A model generated the notes under the pieces. It was given only the letters and a program-made list of their open reading frames with translations. It was not told the origin of the DNA and did no database searches. DNA of 64,000 nt from Sophora flavescens (taxonomy: Eukaryota; Streptophyta; Magnoliopsida; Fabales; Fabaceae): positions 49,956,831-50,020,830 of the forward strand of contig CM061070.1 of assembly GCA_030762895.1 (NCBI GenBank). Reading direction: 5' to 3'. Every line of letters starts with the position of its first letter. Position 1 is the stretch's first letter. A program made the position numbers and the translations under genes. Below, one piece after another: positions 1 to 9,264 of the stretch.

Positions 1-345
1 GGTTATTTAAAAACCGATGTGGTTAATTTATATTAGACATCGGTTCATCAGGAACCGATGTGGAAAGATAAAATTTTAAATTCTAATTTTTTATTTTATT
101 TTATACATCGGTTATAATACAACCGATGTGGTTATTCTATATACATCGGTTCAAAAAGAACCGATGTGAAAAGATAAAAATTTTAAATTTTTTAGTTTTA
201 ATTTTAAACATCGGTTAAAATATAACCGATGTGGAAAATATTTACACATCGGTTATTTTTGAAACCGATGTGGAATCCTTTGCTTTTAATTTCAAAAATG
301 TCATCGCCTCGTTTTACACATCGGTTTTTGAGAAACCGATGTAGA
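1..345. repeat. Palindromic subterminal repeat array (AACCGATGT/ACATCGGTT)
   Basis: The first ~345 bases hold about ten copies of the 9-mer ACATCGGTT or its complement AACCGATGT. They are arranged as inverted pairs separated by 4-10 bases, with AT-rich spacers between pairs. Such arrays of short inverted motifs are typical of the subterminal regions of plant CACTA (En/Spm) transposons, where transposase binds. The CACTA at 8976-15611 has the same architecture with a different motif. I see no CACTA terminus here, so the element is truncated or its end lies left of the window. The CACTA assignment is inference. Confidence 0.6.
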
Positions 346-394
346 ATCTCCGATGTTAAATGCATATTTTGAAGTCGTGCCTATCCAATAAAAA

Positions 395-492
395 AATGCA
401 GTTTTTTCGGTTTTCGGTTTTTTCGGTTTTCGGTTTTTGGGTTCGGTTTTTGCGGTTTAAATCGGTTTGGATCGGTTGATGAACACCCCTAC
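395..492. mobile_element. CGGTTTT-rich terminus of a hAT-like element (remnant)
   Basis: A run of CGGTTTT/CGGTTC repeats ends in GAACACCCCTA. Many plant non-autonomous hAT elements begin TAGGGGTG and carry such CGGTTT runs just inside. Only one end is visible and no target duplication could be matched, so this is a weak call. Confidence 0.3.
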
Positions 493-1010
493 TTAGGACT
501 CCAATTAAGAACACCGTTTGAATATTGCTAGGAATAGAATAGGAAAGCGGTACAATCGCTATAGAGAACCTAGATCTTAATGAATCTAATTATGGGTTGA
601 ATGGATTGGAAAATTGACAACTTGCAATTGTAGATAAATCCTTTTGAAAATCAGAAGTGACATTAGGATAATTGAGGGTTCCTGTTTGACAAAGAAATTA
701 AATTGAACATAGGGATAAAGAGATAAACGCTTGGGTAACTTGCTTGATAGGGTAGGTGGATTTGTGACCTTAGAGCCTAAGCCATAATCAAATATCATCA
801 TAATCATTTAGCATCGTTAATTAATTGTTTTTTATTTGATCTTTGTTTTAATTTTCTCTCTCTTCATAACTACTCCCCTTTGACTTGGTCAATGCTTTGA
901 ATTTCCTTATTAAATTGGTTAAATTGGTCTTCCAATCCTTGTGTTCGACCTCGTATTTACTTACCGTGTTTTATTACTTGCAACGAAATGGTACACTTGT
1001 CGGATCATCA
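493..1010 (+). mobile_element. 3' part of a Tat/Ogre-type gypsy LTR (fragment)
   Basis: This segment has no coding potential. Its last ~100 bases (TTCGACCTCG, a thymine-rich stretch, GGTACACTTG, then an end in CA at 1010) resemble the 3' end of LTRs of the plant Tat/Ogre/Athila branch of Ty3/gypsy elements. It abuts the reverse-transcriptase remnant of the neighbouring Copia exactly where that frame stops matching. It therefore probably inserted there or marks a deletion junction. No primer-binding site follows. Solo LTR or truncated LTR are both possible. Confidence 0.4.
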
Positions 1011-1237
1011 ACCGCTACTAATCTAGCCTTATTCCTTACTATGATTCTTTTTTCATCAAGTTTGTTCCTAAAGACCCATTTTGTACCAATTATTTGTTTA
1101 TCCATGAGTTTTGGAACAAGTTCCCAAACTTTGTTTCTTTCAAACTGATTTAGTTCTTCTTGTATTGCCATGATCCAATTTTCATCAACTATTGCATCAT
1201 TTATAGTTTTTGGTTCAATTTGAGAAAAAAATGCCAT
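1011..1237 (-). pseudogene. Copia A integrase/RT linker and RT N-terminus (fragment)
   Basis: The minus frame gives the linker typical of Copia polyproteins just before reverse transcriptase: an SQIEPK...AI.DENW..A..EEL.QF.RN..WELVP segment, then IIGTKWVFRNKLDE, ending at KARLVA. After that the frame runs into unrelated sequence (VDDPTSV), so only the first ~75 residues of this region survive. The homologous stretch of Copia B at 27290-27490 reads nearly the same. It is a broken, non-functional remnant. Confidence 0.8.
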
Positions 1238-1464
1238 GTTGTTACATGCATTTCTTAAAGAGTGCCAACACCAAGTATTCTTCCTTTGTTGTTGTCACCA
1301 TATGTTACATTTCCTTCTTGTTTGGAAGTAAAGGTATGAGAAACAAAGGCCATGTTGTTACATGCATTTCTTAAAGAGTGCCAACACCAAGTATTCTTCC
1401 TTTGTTATTTTCACCATATGTTACATTTCCTCCTTGTTTGGAAGTAAAGGAAGTGAATATTGTG
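1233..1464 (-). repeat. Tandem duplication (116-bp unit) inside Copia A
   Basis: A unit starting GCCATGTTGTTACATGC at 1233 recurs at 1349 with the same following ~100 bases. Both copies contain the polyprotein linker segment (minus frame SLRNACNNMA). The duplication sits at the point where the integrase has been deleted. It probably arose together with that rearrangement. Confidence 0.75.
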
Positions 1465-1750
1465 ATGTTTCCAGTCATGTGCTTGGAGCAGTCACTATCT
1501 GAAAACCAACTTGAGCTTTTAGCCTTCAAACACACCTACAAAACAGATTTTTAACCATTTGTCTTAGGTACCCAAATTTTGTTGGGTCCTTTGGTGTTAG
1601 TCATGACATAAGTTCCTTTAGGAACCCAAATTTGTTTGATACTTATCTTTGAAGGATTTCTAAAGTAGCATGTAGAAGCAGTGTGTCCTATTCTTGCAAA
1701 ATAGAAACATTTGACAAAAGTACTAGTAAATGACTTAGGTGGAACAAAGG
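1455..1750 (-). pseudogene. Copia A protease remnant
   Basis: On the minus strand 1500-1460 reads D-S-D-C-S-K-H-M-T-G, the Copia aspartic protease active-site block with the usual DSG changed to DSD. It is followed directly by the duplicated linker, so the rest of protease and all integrase are gone. The upstream part (to ~1750) reads as the gag-protease linker (phrases such as WVPKG.. and KNLG), with frameshifts. It is not functional. Confidence 0.6.
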
Positions 1751-1803
1751 ATTTATTAAAAGCTTTTTAATGCATTGTTGGTTGGTAACATATTCCAACT
1801 TTA

Positions 1804-3068
1804 TCATATACTCCTTTTTGTTGTCCTAATATGGCTTAAGTTATCTCTTCCCATTGTGAATTTGGAAAGAGAACTTTTCAGTTTCTCCACCTCTTTTTCC
1901 AGAATATTGCATTTGGAGCATGTAGAACTAGATGCATTTAGCCTACTGTTTTTAGCTTCTAGTTCTTTATTCTTAATTTGAAGAGTTGCATATTCACTAC
2001 ATTGTTTAGCAATGACTTTCCTAGATGACATTAATTGCTTAACAATTTTCAGATATTCACTATGCAATTCATCAAAAGCATCTTGAAGTTCATCATAAGT
2101 AGGGGGAAGATCATTTACCTCATCTTCATTTTCATTGTCACTTTGATGACTAGTCATAAGGCAGAGATTTGTCTCTTCTTCCTCAGATTCTTCAGAGGAA
2201 TCCATGTCATTATTCTCCCATGCTATGTATGCTCTTCTTGGCTTTTTGTTCTTCTCATTTTTGGACTCATAGTTGTCATGTTTGTCCTTCTTTTGAAGCT
2301 TTGGACATTCATTCTTGTAGTGTCCAGGTTTGCCACATTTATAGCATTTTACATTTGTATTTGAACTTTCACCTTTTGAGAAATTCTTTTTTGAAAAGAA
2401 GTTTGAGGGCTTTTTGTTGAAGGATTTCTTCTTCTTGAGAAACCTTTTGAATTTTCTGACCAGCAGTCCCATGTCTTCTTCTGAGTCTTCATATTTCTCA
2501 ACTTCTTCATCTTCATCAATGTCAAGAACTTCTTTGGATATTTGTGCTTTTAGTGATAAGCCTTTCTTCTTTTTCTCCTTCTCTTCATGATCATTCAGTC
2601 TATGAAGCTCCATCTCATGTTCTTTAAGCTTTCCAAACAGTGTAGCAATGTTCATGGTTTCTAAATCTTCTGCTTCAGCTATAGCATTAACAATGTGGGT
2701 GAATCTCCTTTTCATATCATTGATGTCCTCATCTTTCTTCATGTGAAAGAGTTCATACTCGTGCATGAGTGATTTCATTCTTGTTCTCTTCATATCACTT
2801 GTTCCTTCATGAGTAATATGCAGCGTATCCACATTTGCTTGGATGTCTTACAATTAGAGAACCTGAAAAAATCATCATAACTCAAAGCAGCAGCTATAAT
2901 ATTTTTAGCTTTAGCATTATAACCTACTTTTTTCTTGTCCTCATCATCCCAATCAGCTCTAGGCTTATTTGTCTTGGTGCCATGTGCATCAAGAATAAAA
3001 GGGATGAATCGACCATTCTCAACAGCATCTAATACATCAAGACCTCTTGCCTCAAGGAATATTAACAT
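1804..3068 (-). pseudogene. Copia A gag (two overlapping frames, one frameshift)
   Basis: Two minus-strand frames, 3068-2790 and 2832-1804, together form a Copia gag. The first holds the N-terminal segment (YDDFFRFSNCKTSKQMW). The second begins inside the UBN2-type gag domain (THEGTSDMKR, MHEYELFHMK), then has acidic and lysine-rich stretches. An intact CCHC knuckle lies at residues 163-176 of the second frame (C-x2-C-x4-H-x4-C), and a coiled-coil tail is near residues 240-330. A frameshift near 2800 separates the two parts. The N-terminal start is not clear, so I give the extent of the open frames. This would package element RNA if intact. Confidence 0.8.
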
Positions 3069-3188
3069 CCTTTCTTTCTAATACATGTAGGTAGTGCCAT
3101 TGAATGCAGGGGGTCTTGCTAGAAAAGCCCCCAAAGATGTCATTTAAAGCCATCCTCTTAAGCGATTAAGCTTTACACAAGAGTGAAA

Positions 3189-3200
3189 GCTCTAATGCCA
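3189..3200 (-). other. Copia A primer-binding site
   Basis: The minus strand reads TGGCATTAGAGC, 10 of 12 matches to the plant initiator tRNA-Met complement TGGTATCAGAGC. It lies two bases inside the 5' LTR, the expected place for priming minus-strand DNA synthesis. Confidence 0.75.
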
Positions 3201-3202
3201 CT

Positions 3203-4920
3203 TGTTGGTTGTGGCTTCTAGATACTCAAGAAGGGGGGTTGAATTGAGTATGTGTTATTTTGAAAACTTTTCCCCTTTTTGCAAAAACTAAAACTTTTCT
3301 CAACTTCTTGAAAATGTTTTGTCAACCAACTTAAACCAAAACAAGTTTTTGCTTAGTGATAGATTCAAAACTTTATTCTTTTACAAGAAACAGAGAGAGA
3401 TGAAAAGATTGATTCAGATATTATGCATTCACAGATTTAATCCTTAACAATTGCCTAATCATGCATTCATCAAATTAAAGCAATTAAAAGAGTTAAGGGA
3501 TATATAGAAATGTAAACCGAGATTTTATCTTAGTTCAGCTACCTCCTCTGGTAACCTACATCCAGTCCCCACTTCACAGTGAGTTTCGTCCACTAAAAAT
3601 CAAAACAATTACAGGATTCTTTACAAGCTTCAACTCCTAGGTTCCTTCTACCCAATTGAAAGCTTTTCAGTCAAAGCAATCTTGTAATTCCCATGAGTCC
3701 CTTCTACTCTTGTCAAACCACCAAGAGTCCCTTCTACTCTTGATCTACACAGAGAGAACACCTTCTCTCTAATCTTCATTTTGCAGTAAGAAAGGTTTTT
3801 GATTCAGATTCTAAGAAATCAAATATTACAAATTGAAGCTCTAACAGAAATATATCAAGTATTCTCAATGAAAATCTCTCTCAATGAATTTCGTGTTTAA
3901 TCTCAGTATTGAGTGAATTCGTGTTTAGAAATTGTTTGCCCATGCCTTTACATAGTATTATATCAAAATAGATCCGTTGGGCACACTTCAAAAGTCAGTT
4001 AAAATCAAAACAAACTTTCATTGAAATTTTCAGTTATCAGTCAATCGATTGTCTAATCGATGTATTAATCAAAGATTCGATTTTTATAACTGAATACATC
4101 GATTGCCTAATCGATTGGGTTCTTGAAAGTTCTTGATTCTGACACATACATAGATGTGTACGTCGATTGTGTTCTTAAAAGTATAAGAGTTCTAAGCCCA
4201 GAAGTCTTTACATCGATTGGTAAATCGATTGCATAATGGGTTTCAAAAGTCTTTGCCTATGTTTGGGCTTATGCATCGATGTACTAATCGATTGTTCTAT
4301 TTCTTTTAAAAGACTTAACTTTTGTTCTGTGTTTACATCGATGTACCAATGGATTGGATGCATGTTTCCATAAGTGTTGGCTTCTGTTCAGCCTTATGCA
4401 TCGATTGGTCAATCGATTGTAAGCTTCTTTCAAAAAGTGTTAGCTTCTGTTTCACCTTATACATCGATTGTGCAATCGATGTACTGAAGCTTGTTTTGCA
4501 TTTTTATCAAGTCAGTCACAATCAATCGATGTATATATTGATGTATACTCTTTATACAGTGACGTACACATTGGTTTTCATTAAAAGTTAGTTAATTAAC
4601 TGAAAGTACATCGATGTACACATAGATGTACAGAACTTTCAATTAATCCTTTTTCATTCTATGTTCATTTTACTTTATAAAATATTTCTTTACATTGATA
4701 ATCTAATATTGCTTGAGATCCTTTGTGATTCTTCTTTGTAGTTCTTCATCTTCAAGCATTCCTTCATTATCCTTCTTTTGCTCCTTTAATCCTTTGCATC
4801 CTTTTCCTTGCACTGATTATATCTTATACAAACATTCAAACTTGGCAAGAAATTAGTGAATCAAAGTGTAATTCAAGTTAGTTTAGTCATTATTCAAAAC
4901 AAACTAGGGTCATTTTTCCA
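3203..4920 (-). repeat. Copia A 5' LTR with ATCGAT palindrome array
   Basis: This LTR of about 1.72 kb runs TG...CA (on + it begins TGTTGGTTGTGG and ends TTTTTCCA). Its 3' end on the minus strand has the pyrimidine-rich TTCAACCCCCC segment common to this Copia group. From ~4035 to 4635 it carries a dense series of ATCGATTG/ATCGATGT motifs, often as pairs separated by 2-4 bases (for example 4102-4119, 4400-4420, 4464-4482). These fall in the promoter-proximal half of the LTR. No gene lies within it. Confidence 0.75.
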
Positions 4921-5024
4921 AAAGCCGGTCCTCCGTTGTTGTTGATCTAAACTTGACATATCGCATTGGCAAGGAGTGCCAACGTGTCAGTGATTGCCTG
5001 ATCGTCTTTGCCTCTTCCAGCCAT
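4921..5024 (-). pseudogene. Gypsy B gag N-terminus (interrupted)
   Basis: A minus-strand ATG at 5024 opens MAGRGKDDQAITDTLALLAN, the usual style of start for Tekay/Del-type gag (M-A-G-R-x...A-L...L). A stop follows after about 26 codons and the frame is then cut by the Copia A LTR at 4920. Only the start survives. Confidence 0.6.
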
Positions 5025-5193
5025 GAGTTGTTATACATGTCCAAAACATCCATTAAATACAGAGAACTTAAGCAGGAAAAGCGATAGGCTCAAAAATTTA
5101 AGCATCATTGTCTATAACAAGTATAGACAATTCAAACAAGAGCACACAACAGACTCACAACAGACTCATACCACGGCTTGATAGGACAGACCT

Positions 5194-5205
5194 GCTCTGA
5201 TACCA
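5194..5205 (-). other. Gypsy B primer-binding site
   Basis: The minus strand reads TGGTATCAGAGC, a 12/12 match to the complement of the 3' end of plant initiator tRNA-Met. It lies five bases from the LTR terminus at 5211. Confidence 0.9.
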
Positions 5206-5210
5206 CTAAA

Positions 5211-7643
5211 TGTGACACCCTCTACCCCGCATGTTATATACAAAGCGTTAAAATGTAAAGATATAAAAGTAAAACATGCATTTGTTTCATAAAATAAAAA
5301 CCGGATAGAAAACACCACATTGTAACGTCTCAACGCGGAAAAACATAACAAGATGTAAAAAGATACAATGTAAACATGAACATCAAAAGCATAAAACATA
5401 ACCCAACCCCGACGTCACATACAGAGCTGGTATAACCGTTCGGAAATAAAATCCTCGGAATACAACTGAAACTGAAACTAAAAACAACTATAATTACTGA
5501 TAAATCCTAACTAGAGTCGCGGCTCCTCAGAGCCACTCCTCCACTGGCTGATCATCATCCTCTGCATAAAGAGATACATGCCAACAACAGAAACAGATAA
5601 AACGGGGAGTAAGAAAACATATAAACACATCGGCAAGGAGATAGTAAGCAAGATGAACATACATCATATACATAGCATTTTCATCATTTAGCATCAACAT
5701 ATAATTATATCAACATATTAAATCAACCAACGTATGCTATGCGGTGCAACACTACCCCGCTACTCAATTATGCATGTGGATCCAAACTATCTCAGGAAGG
5801 CAACTTTGGAGTTACATATCCACATTGGCCAAAAAAGCACCAACGACAGCAGTCCACCAAACCATGGGTGAACCCCTTGGATAGCCGATGCATCAAACCT
5901 TGGATGCGCCACCACGAGTGCGCACGATCCACAAAACATTGGGTGAACCACCCGCAGATGGCACGATCCACAATAAGCATCCAAGACTTATCACCAACAT
6001 CAACATCAACACCCTAACTCTTAAGAGTCAAGCCCCCCATGGTCAAAAAGCACCAAGGTTCAACTTATCAACACCTCGACCAAAAAGCATCGAGCCCACT
6101 TTCGCCAAAAAGCACCAAAGCCCATCAACGTGCGGCAACCCATTGGGCATCGGCTTAACCAACTTATTATTCTTGTTTATCTTAATTAATCTTTAATTAA
6201 GTTATCTAACTGTCTTTGTCCGATTGGTATATTATTTAATCATTTGGGGACATTTGGGTATAACTACCCTTTAATCCTTTAGTTCATGTCACTGTTCTAA
6301 TTGGGAGAGCACAAGCATGCTCCCTATTAAGCACGGTCGTGCTTCTTGGAGCGTGGTCGTACTGGCTGGGCAGGTTTGATTATATTCTTTAGCCAAAAAA
6401 TCCCTAAACACTCTTAAATCAGTCCTGGGGACTAGTCAAGGACCATCAAATATTAACCTCACCTCTCACTACTAAATTCATGTTTTACAATGCTTTTGGG
6501 GAAATTATTCCTTTAATTACCATGTTAATAAAGAGCCCTATTTTCACTAATTAGAGTTTTATTAACGTGTTTATCATAAATCACCATACATTCAACCATG
6601 GCATAATCAACATCATCAAACTAACAACATTCATGACGCATTTAACATACCAATTTAACCAATTAATCATGACATAACACATATCATCAAACATATAAAT
6701 TGGCATACATCATCATGAACCATAAAACAGTTATAGCAATTAGACATTCATAACTGGCATACCAATAATCAAACATGTGATAGGCATCAATTAACAGTTT
6801 AATAAACAATAGGGTCATGGGAACCCTTCATCTTACGCTACCCCCTTGCCTAATGTTCATACTATGCTTCTACCAATACCTGGTATGAAGATTGAAATTC
6901 AAAAGGATAGGAAGAAAGTCCGCGAGGGTCCCGTCTCACAAACGCTTGTCTACTATCTCAAGAAACACCTTGATTCAACTCTAGGATCAAGAAATCAAAA
7001 GGGAAAGATAAAGAACTTGAAAGAAAGAAACACAAGGGACAAGGTGAATGAATTTTACCTTTTCTAAAGTCCCAAACAACAAGCACAACGAACCCCTATT
7101 CATAGCGATGTTCTCCTATCAAGAAGCAGTGATGAACGATGCAAGTACGGGTTCCTTTGAGAGAGTTTTAGAGAGAAAAGGGTTAGGAATTCAAAGAGGG
7201 GTGAATAGAGGCTGATCTAGAGTGGTTTAGATATATAAAATTAGGTTAAGGTCGTGGTTTTGGAGGTTAAGGACGGTTTATGCACAATTGGGCTTAATTC
7301 CCAAAACACGTTTCTGGATTTACACAATTCACGAGGCGAACAAATATTGAGGCACGAGGCCTACTAAAAAACCGAATTGGCCAAAACACATAAAATATGA
7401 CTTGTAGATAATTCTCCTAGATTTCTAACACATCAAATATCACCTCAATAAAACATATAGAACTCAAGATATGGCCAAAACGGTGAAATAGGTTACTAGG
7501 ACTCTAAAAGGATTGAACCTTTCTAAGACTAAACTTCCCTAAACATGAACTTAGACATCAAGAACGAGCATAACAAGCATATATAAGCTAAGTATAACAC
7601 ATATTAACATTTATTAACATAGGGTGAAATTCAGGGTGTTACA
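5211..7643 (-). repeat. Gypsy B 5' LTR
   Basis: The LTR runs from TGTGACACCC (5211) to GGGTGTTACA (7643), 2433 bp. The ends are imperfect inverted repeats, as is usual for Tekay-type LTRs. Open frames inside (for example 5739-6196, 6846-7067) show no recognisable domain and I regard them as chance. A block near 5830-6120 repeats phrases such as CACGATCCACAA and AAAAAGCACCAA. Confidence 0.75.
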
Positions 7644-8975
7644 TCTAACCCACGACACACACAACAGAGATTCAAGTGTGCGACCTGGGACTCTAACCGG
7701 CCACGACACACACAACAGAGATTCAAATGTGTTAACTGGGACTCTAACCCATAACACACCGAACAGAGATTCCAATGTGTCAACTGGGACTCTAACCCAT
7801 GACACACAGGACACAAATTTCAAATGTGTCAACTCGGACTTTAACCCACGACACACACAGGACACGTAGTCCATGTACTTACTCCTTTGAACACTAGCCC
7901 GACGTTTCGGATATCTAGGTCCTCACAACTTCCACCTTTAACACAGTTTTCGATCTGTGACTCTAACCCACAACACACCGAACAAAGATTCCAATGTGTC
8001 AACTGGGACTCTAACCCATGACACACGGGACACGAATTTCAAATGTGTCAACTCGGACTTTAACCTACGACACACACAAGACACGTAGTCCATGTACTTA
8101 CTCCTAAGAACACTAGCTCGACGTTTCGGATATCTAGGTCCTCACAACTTCCACCTTTAACACAGTTTTCGATCTGTGAAAAACAACTTATCAAAACAAA
8201 ACTCCGAAACTTATACAAGATTTTCTAAAATGTTTTCACTGACTTAAAACTCCTTTGCTGAAAAACCTTATCCACTGAAATTCGTTTATAAAACGTTAAA
8301 TCACCCCGAAATACAACTTTTCTCCAATTCCTTCTATTTTGAAATCTCTTTTTCGACAACACATCAAATCTTTGAAAAAATCATTTCCAACACGTTTTCT
8401 ATTCAAAGAAATAAAACTGTTTTTCATAGTCTCGCCGTACAATTCTTTTCTGAATTACTTTTTGCTTAGCAAATAAATTTATTTATAACCCAAATGACTT
8501 TTCTTTTACAAAAAGTTTTTCCAACATCAAGATCACATTATTTTTTAAACTTAACGACTTAAAATAACTTTTTACTTTATTTTTGAATTTATTTTGGAAA
8601 AACAACGTCAGTGAAATTTTTTTACGATTTCGTCCTTACTATCACTTATGGACTCCTCTTTCACCAAAACATCATTAAAAATATTATTTTCCACATTTTC
8701 TTATAATTTCCAAAATTAAATCATTTTAGTTTCTCTTCAAACTTCTCAAGCTTTTATATTTAATTTTAATTAAGCGCTGACCACTGTCAGGCTTCTCAGT
8801 CAACCACACAATCAACAGAAAATCCATACAATATAGTTATAGCATACTTCTCAGTTATAGCATGTATCATAGCTATAACATAATAATTCACATACAACTA
8901 CACAAAACTACATAAACCAACATGAAATAAATAATTCAAGCACCACAAAAACACAACGAACAAATTACAGACAAC
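7644..8975 (-). repeat. Older gypsy LTR fragment (family C), part 1
   Basis: This sequence is related to the chromovirus A LTR at 30.9-31.9 kb: GGACACxxAGTCC phrases, ACACTAGxxCGACGT, TCTGTGAAAAACAA, and CTGACCAxTGTCAGG at ~8777. It has diverged strongly. It is cut on the left by gypsy B and on the right by the CACTA, and resumes at 15615. It holds no gene. Confidence 0.65.
7650..8180. repeat. Tandem repeats of ~57 bp with a ~240-bp higher-order duplication
   Basis: A unit built on CGACACACACAACAGAGATTC...GGGACTCTAACC is repeated about five times from 7650 to 7865. The end of that array plus the following block (CACTAGCCCGACGTTTCGG...CGATCTGTGA) is then repeated at 7955-8180. This is an expanded minisatellite inside an LTR. 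Confidence 0.75.
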
Positions 8976-9208
8976 CACTAGTGCAAAATATGTAATAAAC
9001 GGGAAAGGTTAATGTCTGTTAACCAAAACTTAGACGTTAAAAAGGAGGCAGTGGCAGAATTGTAATTATCAGGGTAATTTAAATCACTTTTAACGTCAGT
9101 TGTTTAACAACTGACGTTAAAAGTGTATCTTTTACGTCAGTTATTTACACAACAGATGTAAAAGATGACTTTAACGTCTGTTGTTTTAACAACTGACGTT
9201 AAAGGTTG
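8976..9208. repeat. CACTA left terminal and subterminal repeats
   Basis: The terminus CACTAGTGCA is followed at 9090-9208 by inverted copies of TAACGTCAGTTGTT / AACAACTGACGTTAAAAG. These subterminal motifs are the expected binding sites for the element's DNA-binding transposition protein. The core TGACGT is also a plant bZIP-type site, although I do not infer such binding here. Confidence 0.8.
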
Positions 9209-9264
9209 TTTTGAATTTTTTTTTAGCAATTATACATTAACCCGCGCTCCTCTTCATCACTCTC

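Larger units (their letters stand above)
1011..4920 (-). mobile_element. Decayed Ty1/copia element A (SIRE/Maximus-like), minus strand
   Basis: Read on the minus strand the order is 5' LTR (4920-3203), primer-binding site, gag, a protease scrap, then a short piece of reverse transcriptase. The integrase and most of RT/RNase H are missing, and there is no 3' LTR. The right end (...CATTTTTCCA at 4920) lies within the gag start of gypsy element B, so this Copia inserted into B. The left end is cut at ~1011 by a Tat-like LTR fragment. The element cannot move by itself. Confidence 0.8.
4921..7643 (-). mobile_element. Ty3/gypsy element B, 5' end only (LTR, PBS, leader, gag start)
   Basis: On the minus strand this reads 5' LTR (7643-5211), a 5-base spacer, a perfect tRNA-Met primer-binding site, a ~170-bp leader, and the first ~33 codons of gag. 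There it is interrupted by the LTR of Copia A. The rest of the element is either left of the window or deleted. The LTR termini (TGTAACACCC...GGGTGTCACA on minus) and gag start fit the chromovirus Tekay/Del group. It inserted into an older related LTR that resumes at 7644. Confidence 0.75.

Noticed and set aside
395..492. Telomere-like GGTTT repeats
   Set aside because: The units are irregular CGGTTTT/CGGTTC and not the plant TTTAGGG repeat.
885..1148. Plus-strand open frame of 87 codons
   Set aside because: It is the complement of the Copia RT remnant at 1011-1237 plus LTR sequence; composition and motif content are on the other strand.
2035..2420. Plus-strand hydrophobic frames resembling membrane proteins
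   Set aside because: They are complements of the lysine/glutamate-rich Copia A gag; the complement of AAG/GAA codons gives Leu/Phe/Ser-rich shadows.
4035..4635. ATCGATT repeats as a replication origin or satellite
   Set aside because: They are confined to the Copia LTR and spaced irregularly; an LTR regulatory array is the simpler reading.
5739..6196. Overlapping frames on both strands in the gypsy B LTR
   Set aside because: They are produced by short repeated phrases and have no domain, start context or conservation visible.
7614..8026. Cys-rich repeated peptides (VCRGLESQLTH-like) on the minus strand
   Set aside because: They are translations of a 57-bp minisatellite in an LTR; periodic only because the DNA repeats.
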